Of a stretch of 64,000 bases of DNA, positions 1 through 15,500 are shown in pieces. Position 1 is the first letter of the stretch. Each line of letters begins with the position of its first letter. Source of the DNA: Aptenodytes patagonicus (taxonomy: Eukaryota; Chordata; Aves; Sphenisciformes; Spheniscidae); NCBI RefSeq assembly GCF_965638725.1, contig NC_134952.1, positions 16,929,028 to 16,993,027 of the forward strand, given 5' to 3'. Position numbers and translations under genes: made by a program. The notes beneath the pieces were generated by a model. The model ran no database searches. It was not told the DNA's origin and saw only the letters and a list, made by a program, of their open reading frames with translations.

Positions 1-515
1 CGCAGTAAATCAAGTCAGTAGAAGCACAGTGCTGCTGCCACCCTCTAGTCCTTAATCCATAAATGTCTCTACTGTAGCAAGATGCAGAACAATTAATATG
101 GGATGTTGGTTCCATAAGACAAAATCCTTCAACATTTCTGTGTCTCCACTCTGCAGCATCTTCAATGTCAGCTAAATCATCTGCATCTAGCATCCACACG
201 TAAGCAGAATTGAAGTTTTCTGAGCCATCAGGTTTAGTCCAATGCTGCTCACTACCTCCTCCCTCAATGAGGTTTTCATTGTTGATTTCATGCAAACAAT
301 TATACTTCTTGTTGGGCTGCAGAGTAATCTCTCTGTTTTTCCACAAAGTCTTAGCATTCCTGTTTCTGCAGCTTTTCAGAATACCTCTGTTATGGTGAGT
401 TGATATGATGATACCCAGTGCTCTGGAAATCCTCTCTATAGCCACATCTGTGATTTTTTCACATCCAGATAGATCAAGGTGGCGGAGATTTTGACAACAA
501 CCAACTGAAGACCAA
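1..515 (-). CDS. FBXL5: FBXL5 coding exon 9, cut by the window edge
   Basis: Long leucine-rich-repeat exon entering at codon 374 with [20 protein letters not shown] and staying open for 171 codons to position 1. Recognisable segments include [23 protein letters not shown] and [13 protein letters not shown]. The exon and the last roughly 145 residues continue to the left of the window. Acceptor GATTTCAG|T. Confidence 0.95.
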
Positions 516-3500
516 CTGAAATCAGGGAAAAAAGTGATTTGTTTGGTTAGTATTTTTATTTTTTTAGTTTTCATTCAGAAACAGGTGTTAAGGCTAAATA
601 CACAAAAGAACATTTCATAAGTAAAATACTTATATTAATTCACAGAGCATTTAAAGAAAAAAACCCAGACAAGTTAGACTTGATACTCAAGTGCTGTATA
701 TATGCCTAGACAAATTATGTCTAAAGAAATGTGAAATGAATCATGAATCGGTAACAACCTGTATTTTTTCCATATACTGAGAGTTAAAAGAAGTCCAAAT
801 TCGCCATACGTTGAACAAATTTTTAAATAGTAGATCAGACTGCAAACACCAAATACATATGTGAGAACAATTTCAAAAAGCAGCTTCTGTTGTGTATAAT
901 GCAGTTACCAAGAGCCATCTAAGTTACTAGACATCACAGTTAACTTCTCAGAAGGCTGAAAAAAGCAAACTTACTGAAATAGAAAATTTCACCCCTGAAA
1001 AAAAAAAATACACCTGACGTAATATTCAGTTCAAAGTATTTTAATAGTTGTCATTTCTAGTATTTGAGTTTCTCAAGCTTGGCTGTTTATACATATTGAA
1101 ATATCAGCATAATTAGATCATATATCCTTCTGTCATTTCCCATTTCTTTCAGACAGAATAGCTGGATTCCTCAAATATATTCTGTGTACAGTATTAATTA
1201 TTCCATAAAAATGATTAAAGATGGTAATGAAATCAGACTTTTTCATATTAACAAAACCTCACCCCTTCAGCCTTTTCTTTTTCACCTGAAACAGAAATTT
1301 GATCTACAATAATATTGTTACATTATTAGCTATAAAAGTATATAGCTTATTTAAGTGATCTTTACCTATCCATAGCTTATGTTAACTATCACTTACTTTC
1401 CATAAGTGATTACTTATATTTACAGCAAGCCAAACTCATTTTTTGAGTTACAAATTGGGGTGTTGGAACTATAGATATATGAGGAGCAGCAAATAATATA
1501 AGTTTCACTAGAGATTGACAAAAGCTCACATAGACTGATTTCTGAGCCACAGAAATTCCATAAGGCTTTCATTTCAAGTAAAACTTCTTGCACAAGCTGC
1601 AGAGTGCTGTTACCAGCATCCATGCTGGTAAAATTTTCCATGTTGTTAACACAAAAAACTTGAGAGCACTGTATGATGAAAGTATTGAACACTGAAATAG
1701 CCACTGAGTTTCAGTATCACAGTAAGACCTATTGGTGCAGGCTCTGCATCCATGCACTATCCCACTGACATCAATAAAATTTCTGCAGGCTTCAGTAAAA
1801 CTCAGGAACCCACAGTTACTACACCTAAGCCTTAGAGCTTTGCCCACCATTTGATCAGTGTCTTAATAGCAGTATTTCAAACACTACCAGCTATATCGGA
1901 CCAAGAACTACCATAACTGACTGACTCCGCAAAAATCTATGGACAATTTCAAGTTGTTAATACTAGAACAAAACACAATTATTGTTATAGATAGCTACAC
2001 ATTGATAGGTAATACAGATCCAAGAGTGAAGACAGAGCATTTTAAATGGCCATTACAAAGTTACATGCTTCACTTGCTATTTCATTGATTTGTTACTCTG
2101 GTTTAGTTCTTAGTTTTGTGTGAATCCTGAATGTGATTTCTCTATTTCTCTCTTTATTGGCAATGGACTAAGACATGTTTGAATGTTTTTCCCCCTCAAA
2201 AAGCTGGATTTTTATTTTATTTTTAAAGGAAACAACAATTATCTAACCTTTCAAATGCAGAATCTGAAATATCAGTCTGAGTGAGATCCAAATATTCCAA
2301 GTTGGGGCAAAGCTCCAAGATCTGTCTAACCTGGAAAAGGAAAGGAAAATAATCAGTAAAGACACAAGCCAATAAGGCTGCACACAGTGTCAAGAGACAA
2401 CATACGAATTAACATTCTCTTGAATTGCAACTCATTTTCACTACCCCAGTGTTTTAAACTCAGGCACATCAGTTTTCAATTAGAGGCTGCATAGACATAA
2501 TTATTAAATGCCAGTTTCAAATTACATACCATTTTGCTAGACACTACAGAACTGTAAGCCAATACTAATGTCTTCACTGAGGAGCCTACATGCGGGAGGA
2601 CATTATGAATTAAGCCATGAAGTAAACGTTTTTCCATTTGTGCTATATTAATGGCAAGTGAATCTTCAGCTGCTTCTTCTGCAAAATAAAACCAAAGAGA
2701 AAGACTTAAAATATGCTTTGAGTCATTTGGAATTCACATTGCCATCTTACATCAAATAAGTTATCAGGAAACTAAAGAAAGCATAACAAGGCATAAGTTT
2801 CAGAAAGTACCTTACATCAAAAACTTTTGCTGAACTCTAGTTCAACATACTACTTAAGCCTCATCTTTAAAAACTATCTGCTTGTCTTTCTGACAATCCT
2901 GAAGAGTTTAACTCCAACGGCAAGTAAACAGTAAGAGTCTTAACAGAAAATTATCATTAACGGACTTGGAGAAATATTGACTACAGATTATGTACTAATC
3001 AGGGCTGTCTGGGGCATCTGTTTCCACCGACTTGCTTTATACATTGAAATACTATCTATCTCACAAAGCATTTCGCATCCTGCGATATAACAGCTTAAGA
3101 CAAATTTTAAATTAAGCCTAGAATGCATCAGGATGCAAGATGATTCATGCAAACTTCCTGAAGAGATGAAGCCTAGCTTTTACCTCCTTCCTAACTCCAG
3201 ACACATACCCATAAGTCATCTTCTACCTGCACTCATGGTTGCTCTCTCCTAGATGAGTTAGCTCAGCTCATTAAAACCAGCTGCCTGCTTCTCCCCCCCA
3301 CCCCTTTTTTTCACCCAGCTGGGAGTCAGGATGAGATGAAGATGAGGAAAAAGAGCACTCCTTTCAGGAATCTTAAGTAGTTGCTAGACAAAACTTCCCA
3401 AGTTCTTTTTTACTGTATAAGTCTACTCGGCTTAGTAAGCACTTAATCTAGACAGAACGTAAGTATTACTGCATTTGTCATTATTTTAATGTACTGGAAT

Positions 3501-6500
3501 AAACTAAGAAAAAAATCTGTATTTTAAACTGATTTTACAGAATAGAGTCCATTTTACACATTTATCTCTTATAGCTATGTCATCTTCAGGGGGGAAAAAA
3601 AAAAAATCACCAAAATCACATTTACCTACCAGATTCATCTATGTCAGCATCTTCGTCCCATTCCTGGAAAGCACGACTTTCATCTTTTCTATTTTTTACC
3701 CATTCCTCATCAGGTTCTGTCTCAAGATCTGCTGCTGGACCACTATACCAATCACCTATTCATCCCCCCCAAAAAAAGAAGGAAAGGGGAAAAAGAAAAA
3801 AGAAATTAAGACAAACTTCTCATCACTACAGAAAACAGCAACAATAAACTTCTCAGTATACTGCGACCTGACCTAAAGATAGAAATGAATTTTGCATTCA
3901 TCTCAACTAAGGTTGGACTGAACCTTGTTTGATCTGTGTTTTAAAGCTTCAAAAGACTCCTGAACAGTTTCAGTACTGTTACAGAACTCATAGCCTATTA
4001 TGCTATTCTGAGACATGCCTGTTGTCCTTATTTTCTTGGTAGGGACCAATACGATTGCAAAAATAACAGAAACGATTATGGAACATTTGGACTGTGTAGG
4101 TGCTGAAGTTCTTTCTGGTAGATAGAGTAACCATCAACTTTTAGTATAATACTTGGTTTAAGACATTTCCATTTTCCTCTGGAATCTCACAAATATACAG
4201 TCAACGAGGATGTATTTTATTAGCCTGGTTTTAGTCATTGCACCTGACAACTCCAGGATCAAGAAACCCAAGTTCCAGAAGTAGCCTACTTACAACAGCT
4301 ATCCAATACTCGATTATAACATACATGTGACTCAAATCAATAGACAATCATTTTTTAGAACATCTAGATGAACATGAGTATCAGCAACAGCTCCACTGTT
4401 TTAGCTGGTAGGGCACCCCCTCTCCCAAAGGGTTACTGCAGAGGCATAATTTACTTCTAGTTTGGGTATATTGTCGTGTTGGGCTTGGCATAAGCAGGTC
4501 TGCTGCCTCCCTCAGCATAGACACACTTAGAACAGAAACAACTTATCCTACTCTCTCACTAGTGGGGGATCCTACTATCCCAAAGCAAGAGCAACCCCTG
4601 TTGAACAGTATCTAAAGGAACAAGGTTTCTTATATGAGCAACACAGTGACAATGAAATCCTAATTGACTGTCAACCAACTGTGAAGCAAAAGATTTCGCT
4701 AACATTTCTCATCTTTTTTCACCCATCTTTATAATACATAAAAAGCTTCAGAAGCCCTCTCTGTATTAGGAAAAAAAAGTTAAAAATTTAACTAAGCCTG
4801 TAATTTTATGTTCTTTTTTTCCCCTCTGGCAGTAAATCCTGTTTGAGAAGCTTCCACCCAGTTTAGGGCACTTCTGCACAAACAGCTTTAGTAGTATAGA
4901 TAGTACATCATGAGACTAGCTTCCCATTGTGCCAAAAACAGGTTTAGGAATAAGTCATTTTAAGCAGTTGCCAATTATTTCTTCTGTGTAGCACTGAATT
5001 ATCAAGACAACTAGGTTTTAGATGAAAATTTAACAGTTTAAACTCTGAAACCCCTCCTCTCCACTCAGTCTTTTGCAGCTCAGGGACCAATCTATTATTT
5101 TCAGTAAGATTTATCCAACCAAAAAAATTAATTCAGACCCAAAAGTAATTTAACTCCTCTCTGCCTTGTACAGATTTTAGAAGCCACAAAGGTCCGGACA
5201 GAAAGAAGTTTTTAGCTTTTATGTATCTCAAAATTTAAGTTATGCGTTGTTAGCTTTCTCTCTTAAAATCTTGCAAAGGCACATAAAATATAGCTTAAAC
5301 AGCACAGGTCTCCTTTTTGCTCAACTACACTGACATGGCAGCAATTGTGAAGCCTGCATAGTCCAGTGATTGTTTAATACTCACATAAACATGGACAAAT
5401 ACAAATAGAAATATTTAAAGCTACAAATATACCCTGATGACTTGTAACTGGCCTCACTGGAATACAGAGTATTTTGTCTATTTGAACAGGTACTTTTGCA
5501 AAGGTTACACTTCTCATTAGGAAATTTTAATTAACGGGAGAGTTTGAGGAACAGAAGTTATTAAAAAAAAACACTTAGTCCTTACTGCAGTAGAAGTTAT
5601 TGAAGTAATATATCTAAAGAATCAATACTAAAACTAACATTCATACAGTTTTCTTTGAAGTTTGAATATAAAAAGTAAGAATAGGTTGTGAGGAAATGTT
5701 AGAACTCCATTTGTTTTAAACTTCCGTTCTGCAGTTATGTCTGAATCACAAGACAGACCTCTCAGAGGAGAACATACTAGTCAGGAACTAACAAAAATAG
5801 GTATATTTTATTTCTACCTAGTAACCTAATGAAATAAAAATATTACTGATACAGGTGTACCAGCAGCATTTGTAATTCAAAACCCCTTAGATTCTTAAAT
5901 CATAATTAAGATTTGTATTAGTGAATATACTTGTTAGCATTCATACAAGCAAACAAACCTCACTAAAACTAATCAACAGCTTGTATACAAGAGCTACTCT
6001 GAGTTACAACCGAGACAACTTTTAGGTGGAAGTATGTTTGGGGGATTTTTAACATTTAACTAAGTTTTAGGGCACTATCCTTGCCAGAAGCATGCTCAGC
6101 TGTCAGGTTCATTGTACATGACAGCCTATACTAAAACGTTGTCTTCTATAGACTCAGGAATTCTAATAATTGACATGCTTTCAAAGGAAGAATTAAATTT
6201 AACTTACCTCTGGCCCAGCGAACAGGGTAAAGATGTTTCCAGAGAGATCCAGTTTTAGCCAACTGTGACCATTCAGTGCTTACTTGACTACACTGACATA
6301 ACTCTTGGGGGTTAAGGTAACTGAAAATGGTCAGCATTACTTCAGGAGGAAGATTAGTAATATTTGTGGTGTGCCCTGTTACTTCGGTTTCTGAAATACA
6401 GAAAGTGTGTGTTAAGTGAAGCACAGCCTCTCAGCTTTAAATAATAGTGAAAATCATATTTTGACTAGGGCAATGAAAAAATAGTGTCTGAAAAAAATTT

Positions 6501-9500
6501 TAAACAATTGTTTGGCAAGAGAGTTGAAAAAATAGGTATCGCTTTGGCTTTAAAAAGCTTTCACTGTAATACCCCCTTAAACAAACAAACAAAAAACATC
6601 AGCTCAGTTTTCTGTTTGCCATTTTCTCAACTTGCTAGTTTTTTCCAACCCTGACCCCCCAAGGGTCCAAAAAAGCCCTGTACAAACGTAAACTGCTACT
6701 GCTCAACCACAGCAAGATTAAAGCAGTATCTGCTATAAATTAAACGCTTGAAAAAAACGCCTTATGTCATAGACAAAATATACACCTGCTTTGCCACATT
6801 CCCAGGAAACAGCACTAGCACACAGAATCTACCAGCTGGGACCACTCTCAGTGAAGCGCTCAACCTCTTGACTGGGACACAGCAAGAAGTCCACACTTCA
6901 CTCTTTGCAGCTGTCTCATATTTTATTTCTAGCTTTAACTGCTAGCACAGACAATTAATTTTAACTTCCAAATGGTGACAAGCCATTCAGGTTGGAAGGT
7001 GGTACTAAATATTAGGTTAGAGGCTAAAATTTGACCGCTGTAATTAATACTTCAATCAACAGCAGTAGGAACCATCTCCAACAGCTCTCCCTTATCGCCA
7101 TAGTACAAGAGAGATCTGCAAACTATATAAAATAACAAATTCAGTGCTTTGGTTAGTGGTTTTTTTGCTGTTTTAAGAGAATTTTTAATGCTTTGTTTAA
7201 GGACAATTTACTTGAGAAAAAAAATTTCTAAAATAGTTTTCAGGAGTCCTCAGAAATAGCAGGTTTCACAAATTAGTAGGGATTTATTTTTAAAGTTAGG
7301 ACACACAATGCATAAGACTTTACAGTGAGACAAGGATCAGGTTTCTTTTTGCAAAGAAGCTTCCAAAGCGAGCATAATGTAAACTTTACCCTGTGATAAT
7401 CTATTGCTACTTCAAAAAATATATAATTAAATACAGTTTCACGTGATAAATCAATATATTTATTCATATACCTGGCAAGTCACTGCAGGTAAACTACAGA
7501 GAATTTCACACTGAAATGCAGTTAAAACTGCACAGGACTGCAAGCTGTGTTATTTTCTTCCTTTTTTTTTAAAAATGTATGCAGGACACATACTTTCTTC
7601 TCCCTGAAGTCTAGAACACAACCACTGCAGAATTACTACTGTCCCAAAACTGCTATTCCAGCTAGACTTAACAGCAAGTAATGCCATAAGGCTACTTCTG
7701 TGGCATTCATCTGTTCAGACTCAATAGTATTTCACACCATGGACATGATCTTTTCTGAAGGTTTCACCTGGAGAGCAGAAAATTACCAGTTCAGTAGTTC
7801 AGAGAAGTCAAGTTTCTTAAAAAAAAAATCTGATTACAGAATAGTTTTTCAAGTTTTTCTAATGAGAGCACCATATCTTAGCAACACCACAAAGTCAGTT
7901 CACAAGGGCTTGCTCTACTTAGTCTCACACCCCAGTATTACTCTTTTGGTACATTAATTCCCCTTCTTTGGGGCATCAACTCTTCTTTGTTAGTTAAGAG
8001 TGAAAACTGCAAACACGGACAACTTGGGCTGCTTCGACAGTCATAAAACAAGCCTGAAGTGCACTTTAGTAGTTATCCATTTACTCTGAGTTTCATCAGG
8101 AAAGGTGGTTACAGATGAACGCAAATTAAATATCCACTTTCAGAACGCACATTTCATCTGACCTACTCACACACTGCACGGATTCATTCCCTTGCATCAC
8201 TCCATACACACAGTTTCTTCCTTTCTGATTCCTGAGAGGCCCAGGGAAGTTAGGTAGTGTAACTGGGAAGGTGAGTTGCTTTTAATTTGAAATATTGTCA
8301 GTTGGCTAACTATTCTGTGTTATTAAATCATCAACAGAAAAGCTTACAAAGCGGTCCTGAAAACCAAGAATTAAATGCAGTGTCTGCAAACAGAAAATAT
8401 AATTTCAATGGCAGTATGAAATTAGAGGTTAATTATCATTTCTGCCTGTTTATTTTCTCAAATATTACCATGGGAGGGAAGGGAGTGGAAGAAGGTTGAG
8501 AACAGTTAAAAAGCGAAGTACTATCTACATTACAACCTGCCAAGAAGCCTGTATGAAACAGTAAAGTTCCTGAAGTTTCAGAACTGGTTTGAAGAAATTC
8601 CCATTTTATAAAAACTATTTTATCTGCCAGTATGTAACTTTAGGTATGTCACTGGTGTGGCTTTTTAGATAAAAATTGCAGTTTGAAAATTACTTTAACT
8701 TTAATTAGATGCTTCACCTTGATCTGCCTTCTCATCCACAGAATACTTAAAGACCTTCTGAAGCTCTTCTGCTTGATTCCACTTACTAAGACCTCTGAAT
8801 TCTGCAGCCTCCTTCTGTGAGCAGTGCTGTGCAATTACTTTCTTCTTAATATCTTTCAGTTCTTCGTAAGTAAAGTATTCCATCAACATTGGCTGAAAAA
8901 CCTAAAGCAAAGGAAAAAGGAAAAAATAAGTCTGGTGCTGACAGAGATAGTCGATAATGCTACACAGACCTACCAACACAGAATTTCCAGTTTCAGATTC
9001 TCTCCAAAATATGTCATACATTAAATGAACCTAAGGACAGGACCATAGAAGTTCTGAATTCCAACCCTCTGCTTGCCAATGGATCACTGCATAGTCTCAG
9101 GCAAGCTGTTTAACTGTTTTCCCCAACAGAAAAGGGAAGCGCTTAAAGTTGCTTAAACCATGTAACTTATCAAGGTACTCACACAGAAGGCAAAGTGGCA
9201 AGGAAGAAAAACATGAGAAAAGATTTCTCTTGGACAGACTTCGGAAGACTTACTCTCTCCAGAAGATGCTTCCCAGTTTTTGGATACCTATAAATCATCA
9301 GACTGGCAGTACTAGTCTATGTTTCAAATATAGGTCAAAGGCTGTTTGGGAGCGTCAGTTTGAGTCATGAAGTACTGGTTTACAGGACTTCTCTTTTTCC
9401 TTTAAGTTTTGCTACACATCCCCTTAAGTAACTACCTGCTGCAAACAAATCCCAGCCCCAGTGGACTTTTGTTATCAATTTTTTTAAAGGACCAGAATTT

Positions 9501-12500
9501 CATCATAAATTTTCAATATATTCACTGTTTCAAAATGTGTCACACTGCAGTCAGAGAACAGAACAATGACACCACAGTCCTGAATGCAAATTGGCATAGT
9601 AGTAAAAACAGAGAATTGTGAAAAAACTGAACCTTTAAGCCCTTTGTCTCTATTCAGTCATTCCAAACCCCAAGGAAGATCAGCATAATATTTGAGGAAG
9701 ATTTTTACCTACCTCCTCTTCCTCTTTCATATGAGGAAGGAAATCCCTGGTGAAGGCTTCCAATCTCTCCTTCAGCTGTTTCGCATAGTTTAGCTGTTCA
9801 TATTCATTCTGAGAAGAAAGCAAAGATTTAACTATTATCTAATCTTGTCCATTCATTCAAGGGTTGAACTGTTAAATAAACCAGTGTTTCAAAGTAAAGC
9901 CCATTATGTCTTCCCCATGCGTGCAGCATGTCTGCTCTACTTCATGGTAAGAATGTGTTCACTTAAAGTTTCATGACAAGCTGACAGTCTGTACTGGCCT
10001 GTTACTAAGCAAAACAAAGTATTCCCTTCCTGCCTGATTCCAATTTATTTTGTTATCAGATATGAATTAACTTGTCTAATCACATTTTTACTTTGGAGCA
10101 AAGATTGAAGTCTGCCAATCTGTAGTCTCACCCGAAGTTCAAAGTAGTAACAGACTGATCTAAATATTTGCATGTTTTGCATAAGAATTATTCTAGGATA
10201 CAGCAGTTCCACTTCATCTTTTAACTGCATACTTTTTACATTAGTTATTCTACAATTCTAGCTTCCAAATTATAACCAGAATTTATAGTCAGACATGCTT
10301 TATAGATATTTACTTGGGAAATGGAAAGAGCTCTTAAATAAAGATGTAACTGACTTTTAAATGTTAAAGTTAGACCAATCTCATCTATCAATTTGTTAGC
10401 TTGTTCTCTGTGCCAGTAATAAGATGCTGGTTCTGAAGTCTGCCCAGTAATTGCAACATACTGAAGTTCCTCATAGCTCTTACAGTAAATGTTGTAAGTT
10501 TTTCTTTTCAAACTTCTACATCATCAAGAAACCCTGACTATTACAGAAAAAAGCTTAAGCCATCAGTTTAATTTAAACTAACCACACTCTCAAAAAAAGT
10601 TAGTTAACATATCTAAAGAGAGCTAGAGAAATCTGGTTTTCCACACTTAAGTAACAGAGTAACACTAGCATCCTATCAGAGAATGTATAACACAAAGCCA
10701 AGTGTTAAAATTTCCCCTCTCCTTCACTTTCCTTCATTTTCTGATTCATTAATGCAAACAATTAAAGACAAATTTTAAGGTTTGATATGCACAAGGGAAA
10801 ATAATTATTTGCAGGATTCCCAGGTCAAAAACAGCCTTAGATAGTAAAATGGAATCAATCAACTGCGTATTTAGCATTTTTCTTATTGAAAATATGGACC
10901 ACGTGCACTAGAAATGTAATATGGGATGAAAAATTATTACTGGAAACTATAGTACTTAGAGTGCAGGAAGTGGGAGTTGAGTTGGGTACCCCAGAAGAAA
11001 GACACAGCAGAATTCAAGTAGGATTCTGCTGGAGAAGACTTTAACAACTTTAAATCATGAAAAAGCCAGCTGGAGAAGTAACATTTAGAGTTTCTTGAGG
11101 ACTGGCACATTAACAGCATTACTGAGCAACAGATTACTGGAAGGAGTACATGACTCACTAACAGAATAAAACAATGCTTGCTTTTTTTTTTTTTTTAGGT
11201 CCGGTAATCATCTCCATTTGTGACAATAATACAATTCTATGTGCCACAAAAAAAGATAATTGGTTAGGAAACCCTGAGTAATAGAAAACATTATTTCTAT
11301 AGTCAGAAACTGTTTTGACCAATTAGCAGAGCAGTCTTTGTATTCAAAACTTTCATGTTGTCTCTCCAAAACACCTCCAACTATGCAGTGATGGACTTCT
11401 GTCACAAAATACACCTCTGAAAAGAATTTTTACTAGAAATTTACTAACTGTGATGAATGGCAAAAAAAAAAAAAGAAATCTGTGTTTCAGACTGGAAAGT
11501 TTTCACTACTGTATCAAGAAACCACAAATGTTTCTTCTTCCTCCTTAGTTTATTTGTAGAGAGTATTAAGAAAAGTTGAGGCAAACTAATACGTAATCAC
11601 AGCATGGTCTCCTTAGGACCCAAGTCCTTCTTATAGTCTACTTACCTTTACATTCTTTAACCCTTTCTCAAAGAGGCTAAGCATCTCTGAGAGTTTGTTG
11701 TCCGAGTGCACATTGTACACTGTCCGGCTACGTTGCTGAAGTAAACCAATGATACACTCATTTTCAATCTGCTCATGCATTTTAAATTCCTTGAATGTGG
11801 CATAAAGAGATTGCAGAAGAGCCCGAAAATCATTGTTGTTGGAGAAGTTGGTCTTGGAAAGCTAGAAGAAAGAAAAGCTCATAAAAAAATCAATGAAAAT
11901 CATGCCAAGGTCAAGTTAAATCCTTAGAACAGGTATTAGGCTCCTGTAATTCATTGCTCCCATTACTTATAACATAAAAGCTGAAAACCTTCAGTTTTAT
12001 AAAGAAAACTGGCAAAAATAAAAATTGAATTTGCAATTCGAGCAACTCACTTCAAAGACAAAAAATTAGAGTAATGAATGCTTTTAATTCCAATCTTCAA
12101 GCGCAATAGAAAAAAAAAAATCAGAGATTCAAGTGCATAGATAAGAATACGCAAACTAGTCTTCTATTTGAATAGTAACTTTCCCATAACTTATCTAATT
12201 GGTGCATTAAAATATAATTTAACACAACTTCCTCCAGAAGTGGGCAGAATTAATATCGGCACTTGAATACTACAGATTAACAAACATTTATATAATATCC
12301 CTATTAACATGACTTGTGAAAGTATTCACAGAATTCATAATTTTAACCTTCATGACTTGCCATTTGATTTTTATTTGTTAACAGGAACTGACAAATTCTA
12401 TATAAAACCCTCAGACTTGTTTTAGAACTTTCAAAAACTCATTATGCATGGTCATTTCATGTATGTTTCCTCTTACAGTTCATTATAACAGTAAGCCATT

Positions 12501-15500
12501 CACACTCGAATTCTGTTAACTCCCCAAAATAAGTTAATGGAACAGTTTTACAACAATGTTGTGCTTTGTGAATGACATTTAAGTAAACTAAGGGATTTAA
12601 TTGCACAATTCTCTGATTTCCAGTGGCAACTATATAACTGCATTTCCCATCACAGGCTCTGAAGAAAAAAAAAAAAAGAATTTTAGAAATATTACAAGGG
12701 ACTAATGATAACTACAGAAGTTTAACAAAGCATAATATATGCAATAATGCACATTGTAAAGAAAAGCGTGTTACATTTAATCTCATGAATTCTGAAGGCA
12801 ACTGTCTCATTCCACATGAATGAACAGAGCTTAAGAAACAGCAAAGTAGTAAGATAACTTTTTAAAGGAAGATCATCCTTGAGAGAACAATGCAGTTATA
12901 GCATTAGCTTTAAGAAGCCAGTAAAATCAAAGTTGTATTTAAGGAACATAAATCAATCTTGTGCAACCTTGAGATAAACAAATGTAAAAAGATTTCCTGG
13001 TAGAAATCAATGCAATGTCCCCAGCCCGACAGATAACTGAAAGGCTTAGCCACTTTCCCAGATCTACACTTTAGTCCTTACTAAGAAGCCATTATCGTAG
13101 GCCTCTGAGCCTACCTTTACGGACATATTATCCACAAGGAACACCGAGTCCTACCAAGCGAATACAAACTACACCAGCTGTTAGAAAAGATTTCCAATGA
13201 ACCAAGAACCAACAAATCAAGACAGCACAAAGTTCTAGGTAACACGGTAGTGCCGTTTTTACATGCGTACAGTCACCATTAGCAACAATATGTTTTAAAA
13301 CTGCATTTTCCTTTGGTGAATGTAGAAAAACAGTATTTTTTCCATTCTTATGTTTTATTCCACGTGCAGCTTCAAGAATCATAGCCTACAGCAATATACA
13401 AGAGCAGGCATTCTAAAAATAGAAATATTTTAATTTAATTCAGAAAACAAGCCACTGGAGTATTCAGAAGTGTTTTAGTTTACAAAGATTCTGGAATCTA
13501 AGGGGTTTACTAGAAATGGGAATCTGAGACTTTTATGTTCATACATAATACTTACATATATCAAAAATAACCATAAATTGAGTTACATAAAACTTCAATC
13601 GTTAAAAAAAAACCAAAAAACAAAACCAAATGCACTTATTCATTCTGACATTGCATTGCCAATTCCTGGCAACCACGAGCAACACAACCAAAACACACTG
13701 GACATCTGCCAAGTACTTATGCAACTCCACCTCAGCTGTGCCAACTGTACATTACATGCTGTACATATGAGCAAAATGACTGTCATTATGGAAAAACACA
13801 TTTACTTAGCCTCAGCAGAGACAGAAAATAGGGCAAAGTTAAGGGTTTGGGTTTTTTTCCAGTATCTTTTAGACCAACTACTGACAGGTCAGAAAAAAAT
13901 TCGTATGTTTGTGATGCACTGTGTTAGGATTCGAGGCATGCATTGTTATGCACATACCACAAACGGGAAGAGATCTTGGCTCCGAAGACCATTTCTATCC
14001 TATTCTAAGCTCAGAGAACGCAACATACAGAGCAGTGGTACTAGATGAAACTGCAGGATAGACTTCCCACAGGGAAAAGCAGAAGTCTGAACAAGCAGAG
14101 GAGATGGCTGCAGAAATACGTCTTCAGGATAGCCTCCTCACCTCCAGCCATTTTGTGATTCAGACCTCAATAATGGTGAAGTTTGGTTTCTAATGTAGCA
14201 TTTCTCTTGATCAAGGACCGTCTCAAAATCATTCATTCTACCCATAAGGTTCTATAATACCTGAAGTCAGTCCCCAAAGACCCTTTTTGCCGAGAATCCC
14301 ATTTGCTCCCAAATGCTTGGCATTTTGATTGACGTAAAAATGTAAACAAGGCTGCTGAAGTACGTAACAGGAAGGTTAGACAAAACTACTGTATTTTGCT
14401 GTTGGGTTAAAAGAAAAAAAAAAAATCACAAAATTAGTTCTGATACAAAATAGCATCTTCTCATCCTCCTGACTCAAAATCTTTTCAGGACTCAAACTTC
14501 TGTTGAACCTACCTATATCATTCATAAAACTGGAATAAATAAAGAATCCATTTGTGCATCCAATTTAAGAATTCCTGTTATAATTGTATTGTTATAGAAG
14601 CCACTGTAACATGAAATGCTTGCATATTCACCTCTCCTACTGAGGCTTCCAGCAGTTATCCAAGAGATTAGGAACTATGGAGAGGATATTGAAGTTTAAT
14701 AACTGTACTTGAATCAGCAATCGGTACGTTAAAAAGGTCAGCTGAAGCTGAGGAAAATGGGCTTTTCAGAGGACAGGTAGCCTAGCAACAAAGTCACTTG
14801 GTCAGATCTGTAATTTCATTACCAGGACTGATGAAGTCTTATGATGGGGGACCAAGACTATTAACAGGCAGCAGCTGCTACACCCCGAGGTCCACTTTTC
14901 ACCAGCTCTACACAAGGAAAACTAGTGCAGGAGTTTAGTAGTCCAAAAAGAAAACCACCACCCCCCAAACTCAGGTGGAGAATCCCAAGAGAACGGCAAA
15001 GGGGAGGAAATGGACTGTATTAAGGATGTTTGCTGACTGGTCAAAAATATAAAGCACAGTGCGTGTGTGATCCCTGAGCAGGCTTAAAACACACCACACT
15101 AAACTGATTATCACAGCCACAGGTGTTAGATACACCTGGGAGCTTTCTGGACTTTTGAAGACATTACATTTAAACAATGGTAAGTTAGAGCACAACTGTG
15201 TTTGTGTTTGGAATGCAAACTTGAATCGAGGAGCAGTACCACAGGAGAAACAGTTGTGCCTCCTGAAGCCTCATGAAATTTAAGAATTCTACGTAATCCA
15301 AACAGCCTGAGCAACAGGCCAAACAACAGTCAATCGCATTGCAAATTCTGTCTGAAACACTTCAGAGACCTTTGGCTGATTCAGGCGTTCTCTAGAAGTA
15401 GCCAGGAGCTGTTAAACTCAGTACTAATTTCATTTATTAAACCCTTAAAAAAAAAAGAAACCCACACCATACATAAACTTTATTTCATGTAAACTGGGGA

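Noticed and set aside
13578..14048. 156-codon plus-strand open frame in FBXL5 intron 1
   Set aside because: No recognisable domain, low-complexity start and ordinary intronic composition; likely chance.
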